This document shows, piece by piece, positions 38,601 to 46,276 of a stretch of DNA of 64,000 nucleotides. Each line of letters opens with the position of its first letter. Position 1 is the stretch's first letter. The stretch comes from Saprospiraceae bacterium (lineage in GTDB: Bacteria; Bacteroidota; Bacteroidia; Chitinophagales; Saprospiraceae), in the NCBI GenBank assembly GCA_020631405.1, contig JAHDHH010000013.1, positions 1 through 64,000 of the forward strand. Reading direction: 5' to 3'. The position numbers and the translations under genes are program-made. The notes below the pieces were generated by a model. The model saw only the letters and a list, made by a program, of their open reading frames with translations. It was not told where the DNA came from and searched no databases.

Positions 38601-39595
38601 CAACACCGTCTTCACTTACTATCTACCTCAATGGGGAAGCGTCAGTCCATAACATCACCCTAACTCAGACTCAGATCAATGCTATGAAAATAGGGAGCTA
38701 CAAGGGATGGGGAAGTAGAAACTACCGAGGTGAAATCGATGAAGTCTGTATATGGAACAGGAGCCTTTCACAAGATGAAATCCGTCAATATAGACATCTT
38801 ACCAAAGAAGATGTCATTGCAAATGACCCTGATTTTATCGCCTATTACCAACTCAATGATGAAGGATCTGCTATCTTAGATCGGATTGGCACAAGGCATG
38901 GTGCTATGGTTGGAGGTAGTAGCAGCCTAATCACCAGCAATGCTCCCGTTGGAGGGGGAAGCTCAGAAAAGCATGCAATTACAGCTGCTGGAGACTATAG
39001 TTTTGCTAATGGGGCAATCCAGCTCAACTTTGACAATAGCGGTAGCTTACCGAATGGTGATGTCTGGGGAACTGTCATTCACCTGCTCCCGGATGATAGT
39101 CCTTCGTCGAATGAAGGTCTTGAGAGCTACTTCATAGTCAATAATTATGGTGCCGCTGATTATGATGCATCTACTTACATCACCTTAGACGACCCCTTGA
39201 GTTCTCCGCTAATGAGCTCTACCACGAATCCAGGAGCCTTAGAACTATTGAACAGAGATGAAAACGCTTTTGGAAACACTTGGAATACAGTCTGTAATAA
39301 TCCAAATGTAAGTGGTGAGGACTATGGTTTTGTATCGACAAATTGTGACCTGCAATCATTATCGAGCCAATACTTTATTTATAAGAAATGCTTACAAAAC
39401 TCTAACGAAGTGACCGATTATATCAATGGAGAGACTGCCGAAGTCATAGTCATCGACAATGTAACAGCAACCAATTCGATTCAGAGCGGTGCTAGTGTAT
39501 TATACCAAGGTGGTACTGATGTCCTCTTAGACAATGGGTTCTGTGCAGAAGCTGGTAGTCTATTTGAAGCTAATATTGGCGGATGTGACCAGTAG
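35636..39595 (+). CDS. Large secreted multidomain protein: BNR-like repeats, PKD, LamG, C-terminal coathanger-like domain
   Basis: 1,319 residues from the ATG at 35636 with a signal peptide (MKKIALVLSLLSIWINISVAQ, shown in part: MKKIALVLSLL). About 150-800: sortilin/sialidase-type beta-propeller repeats with many SxDxGxxW-like motifs (STNSGATWTEL, SNDAGSTWTVL, SVDGGTNWTNM). About 801-891: PKD-like domain. About 903-1054: LamG/concanavalin-like domain with FTMSAWIKPDG. The last 70 residues (SIQSGASVLYQGG, CAEAGSLFEANI) resemble a Bacteroidota surface-attachment C-terminal stack. Probably a surface-exposed binding protein or peptidase-like factor; no catalytic site seen. Confidence 0.85.
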   Translation: MKKIALVLSLLSIWINISVAQNDLSLFKYIPPIKSDTPDWAVEMYSPTCNVWKVDWLYDQYYKTNTFAKTIHTQNYKHWRQAVNDYCKVDGTINLPSRKEEDELINRVKAQKSAQRSTNIWESIGPFATYRNGTLELDSHHANVYAINQSTNNSNLILAGTESGGVFHSLDKGISWSLITKDEPFSGGITAVQIDPKDDNRYLIYANSRIYESTNSGATWTELYYVDARVDEIKFDPDDTDHIYLAAQNGLHRSLDDGSNWNISYTNACWDIDWNPSNGSMLYLLMSDGVNKTDFYKSTDNGNSFTQVSTGWYVPENSTEASEGGGKIAVSPDDPTRVYACLIGQSKDGDSGWIGLYRSNNSGDSWYLPSGQIGSPYQSVNTMPWNAAAYSDGYHQGFYNFDCEASPNDANVVWFGTIRLSETTDGGATYQSIGAANSTRLSHIHADIQAIEVSGNDIWVASDGGINYSNDELLSHDSRHEGMIASNFWGFGVGWNEDVYVGGKYHNGNTAYVGSYGLGNTHNVGGVEESTGYVNPLDNKTTYFNQYWSGYTVTKKLPSTIGGTAINGNPVNLIPNESYSQSSSSGLYFHPKYADKMYAGKDNMIYSSNDAGSTWTVLHTFPAGKVYEIEIARSNPDIMYCVFQPGGGYWDWCEIHKSIDGGASFQKLTDIDANRWRLEFAIDPYNPDEIWAIPVNGANGEKVYRSVDGGTNWTNMTSDMLDDHNTRDIAFQPGSNGVVYLATNYSYFFYDPGMNVWIDYGSGLPFETRILQTRPFYAQNTLRVGTNGRGVWEAPIPVPYAPSLEIMTSNDEVNCGRDTVKFDSYSIMDINNVSWSWSFNPTPQFVDDTSFRNPKVVFGTSGTYDVTLDAVLPNGTNLSKTETAFVTVSGGCNPDTIPGDMFKTMASGDYVQLPAFGLNTNTFTMSAWIKPDGIQDDYASILMADDDAAGLNFREGNNTLAYHWPGGQWWWDSNLIAPSGEWSHVALVATPSSLTIYLNGEASVHNITLTQTQINAMKIGSYKGWGSRNYRGEIDEVCIWNRSLSQDEIRQYRHLTKEDVIANDPDFIAYYQLNDEGSAILDRIGTRHGAMVGGSSSLITSNAPVGGGSSEKHAITAAGDYSFANGAIQLNFDNSGSLPNGDVWGTVIHLLPDDSPSSNEGLESYFIVNNYGAADYDASTYITLDDPLSSPLMSSTTNPGALELLNRDENAFGNTWNTVCNNPNVSGEDYGFVSTNCDLQSLSSQYFIYKKCLQNSNEVTDYINGETAEVIVIDNVTATNSIQSGASVLYQGGTDVLLDNGFCAEAGSLFEANIGGCDQ

Positions 39596-39611
39596 GTCAG
39601 ATATCTTGCTA

Positions 39612-42227
39612 TTACTTGACCATTCCCTTGAGCTCCATGAGTTTCATCATGCACTCTACTGGAGTCATGGTTTCGATATTGACCATGTCTAGTTCTTTTA
39701 CGATCGCTGCATCAACCTCTGGCTGAAACATGTTCATCTGAATCGTAACTGGTTGTGCCATCTGCTTGAGTGTTTGACTTGATTCTTTTTGGATTGACTT
39801 TTTCTCTAGCTCCAATAGAATCTGAGCAGCTCTATAGACTATCTTATTGGGCATACTAGCAAGCTTGGCCACATGGATACCAAAGCTATGTTCTGATCCT
39901 CCTTCTACCAGTTTGCGGAGGAATATTACCTTGCTATCAATCTCCTTAGTTGCAATATTATAGTTCTTAATTCTCTCGTGCTTGTCAGCTAATTCATTAA
40001 GTTCATGATAATGAGTTGCAAAGAGAGTTTTAGGCTTAGCATCTGGCAGTTCGTGGAGGTATTCGGCTATAGACCAGGCGATTGATATCCCATCATAGGT
40101 ACTTGTCCCTCTACCTATTTCATCTAAGAGGACAAGGCTTCTATCTGAAATATTATTCATGATACTAGCAGTTTCATTCATTTCAACCATGAATGTTGAT
40201 TCGCCGCTACTGATATTATCACTGGCTCCTACCCTAGTGAATAGTTTGTCAATATATCCAATCTCAGCAGCATCAGCTGGCACAAAGCTCCCAATCTGAG
40301 CCATGAGTACGATCAAGGCTGTTTGCCTCAATACAGCCGACTTACCTGACATGTTGGGTCCAGTAATCATCATGATTTGCTGCGTATCACTGTCTAGTAA
40401 GATGTCATTAGGAATATAAGAGGTGTAATGCTCTAATTGATGCTCTATTACTGGATGCCGTCCTTGTGTTATATCGATGATATTACCTGAATTGACTGTC
40501 GGCCTACAATAGTTATACTTCTTCGCCTGCTTAGCAAAACCACCAAGGACATCAAGTTCTGCAACTAGTCTTGCGTTCTCTTGGATAGGCTTGATGTATG
40601 CAATACACTTCTGAATGAGCTCATCATATAGCCTAGCTTCAATAACCAACATGCTTTCTTGAGCAGTTAGTATTTTTGACTCAAGGGTCTTGAGTTCATC
40701 ACTGATATACCGCTCCGCATTAGTCAATGTCTGCTTCCTGATCCAATGATCTGGGATAAGGCCTAAGTTTTTATACTTATTAGTGACTTCTAAGTAGTAT
40801 CCAAAGACATTATTGAACCCTATTTTAAGGTTTGCAATTCCTGTAGCCTCGGCTTCTTTTTGTTGAATTTCAACTAGTAATGCTTTACTGTTTTTTATAA
40901 TGTATTTAAGTTCATCTAATTCCTTATCATAACCCTCCTTGATATAAAACCCTTTGTTTGTATTCGTTGGCGGGTCTTCAATCACTGCCTTATTGATAGT
41001 TTCAACTAGAGTCTCGCATGGGTGCAATTGTTCCAAAATCACAGCAAATTCGTCCTTAGCTTCTGTAGTAAGAACATGTTGAATAGTCGGAATTTCCTTT
41101 AGAGAATTAGCCAACGATGCCAGCTCTCTCGGGTTGATCTTATAGGTCGATATTTTAGAGACCAGTCTTTCTAAGTCTCCAATCTTTGCTACACTTTGAC
41201 CGAGCTTATCTGATACTTCTTCATGTTCTAATAAGAAGGCAACCTTATTATGTCGTTGCTCTATAGCATGTACAGACACTAAGGGCAAGAGTATCCACTT
41301 CTTAAGTAGTCTACCGCCCATTGAGGACATCGTCATATCCAATACAGAATACAATGACTTACCTGTATCAAACTGACTATTGAGCAATTCTAAGTTCCGT
41401 ATTGTGAACCTATCCAACCACATGAACTCATCATTTTGTATCCTATTGATTGAGGTGATGTGCTTGAGGTCTTCTTGATTATTGTTTTGTAAGTATTGGA
41501 TAATGACTCCTGCTGCAATCTGACCTAGTGGCAAACTGTCTATCCCAAACCCTTTGAATGAACTGCCGTCAAAGTGGTCTGATAGCATTTTGATAGCATG
41601 ATCCTCAGAATATATCCACTCCTCAAGTGGGTAAATATATAGGTTTGGATCTTTGAGCTTGGACGACAAGTCTTCTTTGAGATCTCGCCTTACCAGGATC
41701 TCTGTAGGTTCAAAACTCTGGATGAGTTTGGTCAACAAGCCTTCTCCACCCTGGGCTACAAAAAATTCTCCTGTTGAAATGTCAATAAAGGCCATTCCAA
41801 TTTGCTTAGTCTTAGTTAGGACTACTGCTGCAAGAAAGTTATTGGACTTATGGCTTAGTATTGAGTCATGGTAGGTAATTCCTGGAGTTACTAGTTCAGT
41901 AACTCCACGCTTGACTATTTTCTTTTCTTTTGATGGTTTTTCTAGTTGTTCGCATACTGCTACTCTAAACCCCGCTTGCACCAATTTTGGCAGATAGGTA
42001 TCCACAGAGTGGTAAGGAAACCCAGCAAGCTCAATATCGTCTCCCCCATTGTTTCTGGCAGTCAAGACAATTCCAAGGACTTGCGATGCCTTGATTGCGT
42101 CCTCACCAAATGTCTCATAAAAGTCCCCAACTCTGAAGAGCAAAAGAGCATCAGGGTGCTTTGACTTAATGTCAAAGTATTGTTGCATTAAAGGGGTTAC
42201 CTTCTTTGTTTTCGACTTCTTGGCCAA
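39612..42227 (-). CDS. mutS: DNA mismatch repair protein MutS
   Basis: 871 residues, full length. N-terminal mismatch-binding motif FRVGDFYETFGEDA with the Phe-x-Glu wedge, lever and clamp domains, then the ATPase with Walker A TGPNMSGKSAVLRQ (about residue 622) and Walker B LVLLDEIGRGTS. Recognises mispairs and recruits MutL. Convergent with the large secreted protein gene; 16 bases separate the stops. Confidence 0.97.
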   Translation of the reverse strand: MAKKSKTKKVTPLMQQYFDIKSKHPDALLLFRVGDFYETFGEDAIKASQVLGIVLTARNNGGDDIELAGFPYHSVDTYLPKLVQAGFRVAVCEQLEKPSKEKKIVKRGVTELVTPGITYHDSILSHKSNNFLAAVVLTKTKQIGMAFIDISTGEFFVAQGGEGLLTKLIQSFEPTEILVRRDLKEDLSSKLKDPNLYIYPLEEWIYSEDHAIKMLSDHFDGSSFKGFGIDSLPLGQIAAGVIIQYLQNNNQEDLKHITSINRIQNDEFMWLDRFTIRNLELLNSQFDTGKSLYSVLDMTMSSMGGRLLKKWILLPLVSVHAIEQRHNKVAFLLEHEEVSDKLGQSVAKIGDLERLVSKISTYKINPRELASLANSLKEIPTIQHVLTTEAKDEFAVILEQLHPCETLVETINKAVIEDPPTNTNKGFYIKEGYDKELDELKYIIKNSKALLVEIQQKEAEATGIANLKIGFNNVFGYYLEVTNKYKNLGLIPDHWIRKQTLTNAERYISDELKTLESKILTAQESMLVIEARLYDELIQKCIAYIKPIQENARLVAELDVLGGFAKQAKKYNYCRPTVNSGNIIDITQGRHPVIEHQLEHYTSYIPNDILLDSDTQQIMMITGPNMSGKSAVLRQTALIVLMAQIGSFVPADAAEIGYIDKLFTRVGASDNISSGESTFMVEMNETASIMNNISDRSLVLLDEIGRGTSTYDGISIAWSIAEYLHELPDAKPKTLFATHYHELNELADKHERIKNYNIATKEIDSKVIFLRKLVEGGSEHSFGIHVAKLASMPNKIVYRAAQILLELEKKSIQKESSQTLKQMAQPVTIQMNMFQPEVDAAIVKELDMVNIETMTPVECMMKLMELKGMVK

Positions 42228-42291
42228 GAATAATTCTCTATTGGTAAGCCGCTAAGATAATCAGAGAAACAGTGAAATGGTCTAGCCTTTC

Positions 42292-43356
42292 TTAAAATTG
42301 TGGACAGAAATAATCATCATTCTCAAAAGAGCCTAAAAACCTTACACTTAATTCTAGTGTATTGGCTCCATTATTCGTCCCAAATGTATTTAACGTATTG
42401 ACATCATAGCTGACTCCTAGAAGGAAGTCTCCTAACTCAAACCCAATGTTGGGTATCAGAAACCTAGGCTGCATCCCATCCACATTTCCCACCATTCTGA
42501 GCCAAAGACCAGTATACAATGCCGTCCTACTTTGGATAAAGTCAAACTTGATATAAGTACCGACATTTACTTGCTGATAGTCCCCTTGGCTGATATAAAT
42601 AAGCCTAGGTAGTAAGGACGTGAAATCTGTTAAATTATAATCAGCACTGATATGAGCTGTGAACTTTGCATTCAAGCTAAAATCAACTTGTGTCTGTGGA
42701 TCGGGATCCTCACTAAATGAAAAGAATGACAAGTTAGGCGTATTGAAATGATGTAAGGCGGCACCCATGAACATCTTAAGCGAAGTACTTGGTTGAGTAC
42801 TATAAGTCAAGCCAAGTCCCACATCTGCATAACCAAAGTTATTGGGAGGAAGACCTTCTTGCGTTTGCTGATTGAACTCATCTACTTGGTTGAACTCATC
42901 TGGAAAATCTAGGTTGTCGTAGTTGATATTTCTCTGCTGAACTCCAAATTGCAAGCCAAGACTTAGAAAATCCTGAGACCTCCTACTTAATTTCTTATGG
43001 TAAGCCAGATTGAGGCTAATTGCATTCGTATTGAACTCGAAGGTGGGTGCTTGGTCTGATAAGAAGAATACCCCGACACCAAATAAATCTCCACCACCAG
43101 CAACAGGGCTGCCTATGTCAAACTTTACATCTCCACCAAATCCATATGACACCAATGGCTGACCAAGAATATTCCTTCCTTGGTCTCTGTATACTGTCAT
43201 GATCCTGTAACGTCCATCAAAATTTCCTGTCAATCCAGGATTGAGGTATTGAGCTACAGTAAACGGTTGTGAGAATTGCACATCTTGAGCATCACACTGA
43301 CTAGGCAACAATACAAGGCATGCCATCCATAACACTACACAATAGAAATATTTCAT
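42292..43356 (-). CDS. PorP/SprF-family outer-membrane protein (T9SS-associated)
   Basis: About 354 residues from the ATG at 43356 (frame opens at 43416). Signal peptide, then the PorP/SprF opening AQDVQFSQPFTVAQYLNPGLTG (in part: DVQFSQPFTVAQYLNPG) and a barrel-like repeat of strands, with YAD and GLGL motifs. Members help secrete or anchor type IX cargo; many genomes carry several copies. The final residues are CPQF. A TATCCTTGC box (43390-43398, minus strand) is a candidate promoter with one mismatch. Confidence 0.9.
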   Translation of the reverse strand: MKYFYCVVLWMACLVLLPSQCDAQDVQFSQPFTVAQYLNPGLTGNFDGRYRIMTVYRDQGRNILGQPLVSYGFGGDVKFDIGSPVAGGGDLFGVGVFFLSDQAPTFEFNTNAISLNLAYHKKLSRRSQDFLSLGLQFGVQQRNINYDNLDFPDEFNQVDEFNQQTQEGLPPNNFGYADVGLGLTYSTQPSTSLKMFMGAALHHFNTPNLSFFSFSEDPDPQTQVDFSLNAKFTAHISADYNLTDFTSLLPRLIYISQGDYQQVNVGTYIKFDFIQSRTALYTGLWLRMVGNVDGMQPRFLIPNIGFELGDFLLGVSYDVNTLNTFGTNNGANTLELSVRFLGSFENDDYFCPQF

Positions 43357-43445
43357 AATTGACATTTGCAATTCATTAAACGACAAGATGCAAGGATAAG
43401 TATATCTGGACATCATCTCTCTGTATTGACTATTAATTAATCCGT

Positions 43446-43752
43446 TTAAGATAGCATTCTATAATGAACACAATATATCAAGTGGCTAGCAATACGGGTA
43501 TGATGTGCAAGATTAAGTAGTCTTAAGTCGGCAGTATTTAACACAAATATCTCTACTATGGTTATTCCTATACCAGACTCTATCTTCCGCATTGCACTAT
43601 ACACTTGAGCCTTATCCCAATGCTGTTGAGAGCATTTATACCCAAATTGTTCTGTATCCGTACCAATTATTGATTTGCTTAGGAGGATGCCTCTTTAGAT
43701 AATCTCCCAAACCGACAAATACTAAACCTATTACAATATATAATCTAAGCAT
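43446..43752 (-). pseudogene. Frameshifted SdpI/DUF3784-like membrane protein remnant
   Basis: Starts with ATG at 43752: MLRLYIVIGLVFVGLGDYLK, then HPPKQINNWYGYRT, the PPKxINxxYGYRT signature of the SdpI/YhfL group. The frame stops four codons after the signature. A shift of one base continues the family pattern with QFGYKCSQQHWDKAQVYS and reads on to a stop at 43446-43448. It is therefore a recently broken gene or a sequence error. It occupies most of the 448 bases between the PorP-like and DUF6364 genes. Confidence 0.6.
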
Positions 43753-43814
43753 TACATATTGATTTTATTTAATATATACACGAGTTAGTACCAAGCAAAA
43801 TTAAAAAAGTGAAC

Positions 43815-43864
43815 TTGCAAGGATTAAAGATTAATAGTATATTTGCACGTATAAAATAATACGT
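43815..43864 (+). promoter_or_regulatory. Promoter and operator of the DUF6364/PIN pair
   Basis: TTG (43815-43817), a 20-base spacer and a perfect -7 box TATATTTGC (43838-43846). Directly after it, ACGTAT (43847-43852) and ATACGT (43859-43864) form a perfect inverted repeat with 6 bases between, ending at the ATG. A ribbon-helix-helix antitoxin bound there would block transcription and translation start. Confidence 0.75.
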
Positions 43865-44125
43865 ATGAGTGGCAAGTTGACTTTATCGATAAATCAAATT
43901 GTGATTGAAGAAGCAAAAAAATACGCTAAATCAAGTGGCAAAAGCTTATCAAACATAGTAGAAGAATATCTCAAATCACTCGCCTTGAAAGATGAAAAGA
44001 ACAAAAGGGAGTCAACTTTAAAAATAGTTAGAGAGTTAAAAGGATCTGTTAAGCTACCTGAAGGTTTTATATCTTACAAAGATATTTTGGAAGATGCGCT
44101 AATGGAAAAATATTTGGGCAAATGA
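43865..44125 (+). CDS. DUF6364-family antitoxin
   Basis: 86 residues. The N-terminal ribbon-helix-helix (KLTLSINQIVIEEAKKYAKS, then GKSLSNIVEEYLKSL) binds DNA; the rest likely wraps the toxin. Its TGA overlaps the toxin ATG by four bases (ATGA). Similar pairs with PIN toxins are common in Bacteroidota. The operator upstream supports autoregulation. Confidence 0.88.
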   Translation: MSGKLTLSINQIVIEEAKKYAKSSGKSLSNIVEEYLKSLALKDEKNKRESTLKIVRELKGSVKLPEGFISYKDILEDALMEKYLGK

Positions 44126-44541
44126 AAAAACTCTTTATAGACTCAGATGTGCTTCTAGATTTACTTCTAGACAGAGAACCATTTTCAGAAGATACGGCGA
44201 TACTAATCGAAAAATCTATAGAATCACAAATTAAACTATATACATCTATTTTGAGTATTGCTAATATGCATTATATAATAGGACGACTTGAAACTAAGAA
44301 AAGAGCTGACTCCAAAATAAATAAGATACTTAAGATAATAAGCATAGAAAACTCAGGTCAGACGGTAATTGATAAAGCCACAAAATCAAAATTTACGGAC
44401 TTTGAAGATAGCATACAAAATTTCTGTGCAGTTGAAGCTAGTCACAAGATTCTAATAACACGCAATACAAAAGATTATAAAGAGAGTGAATTATCTATAT
44501 TTACCCCCAAAGAATATTTAGCTAAAATTAAAAACGAATAA
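44122..44541 (+). CDS. PIN-domain (VapC-like) toxin
   Basis: 139 residues. FIDSDVLLDLLL gives the first acidic residue of the PIN active site; further acids lie in the middle and in FTDFEDSIQNFCA, and ITRNTKDYKES is the usual C-terminal motif. PIN toxins cleave RNA, often tRNA or rRNA; the target is not predictable. Overlaps the antitoxin by 4 bases. Confidence 0.9.
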   Translation: MKKLFIDSDVLLDLLLDREPFSEDTAILIEKSIESQIKLYTSILSIANMHYIIGRLETKKRADSKINKILKIISIENSGQTVIDKATKSKFTDFEDSIQNFCAVEASHKILITRNTKDYKESELSIFTPKEYLAKIKNE

Positions 44542-44614
44542 AGTGCCAGGTACTAACACTGCATATCAGATCAGCTTCCCAATCGGTCAGCCGCTCGATA
44601 TGCTAGGACGTTAG

Positions 44615-45526
44615 TTAGAATCTAAACATAAACCCATCATACCCTTTTTTTGTATTTGGAAATACAGATAGGGCTTCTTCGAAAGGCTCTTGCCCAACTC
44701 TATACCTAGCCGAATAGTGCCCAGTAATTAATGTATTGACATTGGCTAATTGAGCTATCCTGCCTGCCTGAGCTCCAGTAGTATGATAGCGTTCTTCAGC
44801 TTCTTTGACAAACTCATTGGTATACGTGGTTTCATGGTAGAGTACATCTACACCTGATATATACTGAACTAAATCTTCATCATAAATTGTATCACTGCAA
44901 TAAGCATAAGACCGTTCGCTTGACTTTGGTATAGTACAGTCCTTATAACTAATTGTCTCATCTGGTCTAACTACATCCTTACCAGTTTTAATCATTCTGA
45001 TCTCTTCGTAGTTCAGTTCAAACTTCTTAATTGCTTCAGGAAGAATGTTGTATGTAGCTATGACTTCGTCAAAGCGATATCCATAGGTTTCTATTCTATG
45101 CTTGAGAGGAAAGGCACTAACCACCAATTCGTGATTCTTCCAAACTTCTAGGAGTCCATCAGTCTCAAATTCAATAATCTCCAAGTCATAGTTAGGTGAG
45201 CTATTTCCTACTGAAAATATAGTCTCTACAAAGGATCTTAACCCCTTAGGGCCAAAAAGTTTAAGTGGAATCTTTCGATCAAAGTGGTTGAAGGAAGTCA
45301 GGAGTCCAGGGAGGCCAAAGATATGGTCACCATGTAAGTGTGAAATAAAGATACATGCTATCTTATTTCGCTTGACTTTGTATTGAGCTACCCTAATCTG
45401 AGCACCCTCTCCGCAGTCTACAAGAAAATATTTGTCATTATAATTAATAGAGTGGCAAGATGTGAATCTGCCGTAAGATGGCATCGCAGCACTTGATCCA
45501 AGTACTGTCAATGTGAAGGTTTTCAT
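44615..45526 (-). CDS. rnz: Ribonuclease Z
   Basis: 303 residues. The metal-binding motif SHLHGDH and the neighbouring GLPGLL, plus GHYSAR near the end, define tRNA 3'-end processing RNase Z. This fits the tRNA above, which lacks an encoded CCA. Its ATG overlaps the STAS gene stop (ATGA). Confidence 0.95.
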   Translation of the reverse strand: MKTFTLTVLGSSAAMPSYGRFTSCHSINYNDKYFLVDCGEGAQIRVAQYKVKRNKIACIFISHLHGDHIFGLPGLLTSFNHFDRKIPLKLFGPKGLRSFVETIFSVGNSSPNYDLEIIEFETDGLLEVWKNHELVVSAFPLKHRIETYGYRFDEVIATYNILPEAIKKFELNYEEIRMIKTGKDVVRPDETISYKDCTIPKSSERSYAYCSDTIYDEDLVQYISGVDVLYHETTYTNEFVKEAEERYHTTGAQAGRIAQLANVNTLITGHYSARYRVGQEPFEEALSVFPNTKKGYDGFMFRF

Positions 45527-45903
45527 TCCTCTTCGTCTGATTTAAGCTCCTTTTCTATCTCTTCCATGAAGACGAAATCTATGGCTTCTTCTATGGTAGG
45601 GATCAGAGACAAGATAGTTTCTAACCTTGAGATAGTGATGAGTTTTTGTACTGCTGGGTGAGCTATACCTGTGAGCACAAAAGCACCATAGTCTTTCCAG
45701 AGTCTATTGGCTGTCAAAATAGCACTAAGTCCAGAAGAATCTACATACTTAACATTCCCTAAATCCAAAATGAGGTTAGTGACTCCTTCATTCCGCAAAA
45801 AGACAAACTCAGACTTAAGGTCTGGCGCTATCAGAGAATTGAGATTCTCTTCATTTAATTGAAGTAGTGTATACTTTTCTTGTTTGTCTAATGAATATTT
45901 CAT
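45523..45903 (-). CDS. STAS-domain protein (anti-sigma factor antagonist-like)
   Basis: 126 residues. One STAS domain; the phosphorylatable Ser is in KYVDSSGLSAIL, the pattern of SpoIIAA/RsbV. The C-terminus is acidic. No anti-sigma kinase or sigma gene lies beside it, so the partner is unknown. It is coupled to rnz. Confidence 0.88.
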   Translation of the reverse strand: MKYSLDKQEKYTLLQLNEENLNSLIAPDLKSEFVFLRNEGVTNLILDLGNVKYVDSSGLSAILTANRLWKDYGAFVLTGIAHPAVQKLITISRLETILSLIPTIEEAIDFVFMEEIEKELKSDEEE

Positions 45904-45939
45904 ACTTAGATTGATTCGGTTAAGGTTGCTTAAGCGGCT

Positions 45940-45948
45940 GCAAATTTA
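45940..45948 (-). promoter_or_regulatory. -7 element TAAATTTGC for the STAS-rnz operon
   Basis: Perfect TAnnTTTGC on the minus strand, 36 bases before the STAS gene start at 45903. No well-placed -33 box. Confidence 0.65.
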
Positions 45949-46249
45949 TTTAATTTTTTCCAATGTTTAACAATTGTTATTGGATGAACAAAAAATCAAA
46001 GGCATAACGCTAATGAACTTGGCATATATTCTCCAAAATTGGGATAAATGTCAGATGAAGTCAAATAATAATTTTATTTTTACTGAGAAGCAGATATTTA
46101 ATAGTGCTTTAACACTTTTTCCTCCCTGAGTTTGGTTGTAATAATCAATGCAAGATACTAACAGAGTTGCCAATATGACACTTTAGAATCATTTGAATCT
46201 ATTGATATCTGCCAAAATTGGTAAAATTGCTTAGTGGCATGATTATTCA

Positions 46250-46258
46250 TATCTTTAT
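46250..46258 (+). promoter_or_regulatory. Candidate clpC promoter
   Basis: TATCTTTAT matches the first seven positions of the consensus, and a TTG lies 20 bases upstream (46227-46229). The ATG of clpC is at 46277. Confidence 0.4.
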
Positions 46259-46276
46259 AAGTATAAGTTACAGATT

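Larger units (their letters stand above)
45904..46276. other. Divergent intergenic region between STAS/rnz and clpC
   Basis: 373 bases without a gene. It holds the minus-strand promoter at 45940-45948, the palindrome AACAATTGTT at 45969-45978 and a clpC promoter candidate (TTG at 46227-46229, 20-base spacer, TATCTTTAT at 46250-46258). No CtsR- or CIRCE-like repeat was recognised. Confidence 0.6.

Noticed and set aside
45959-45984. TCCAAT...ATTGGA around AACAATTGTT as a clpC heat-shock operator
   Set aside because: The outer and inner repeats have different centres, and the site is about 290 bases from clpC.
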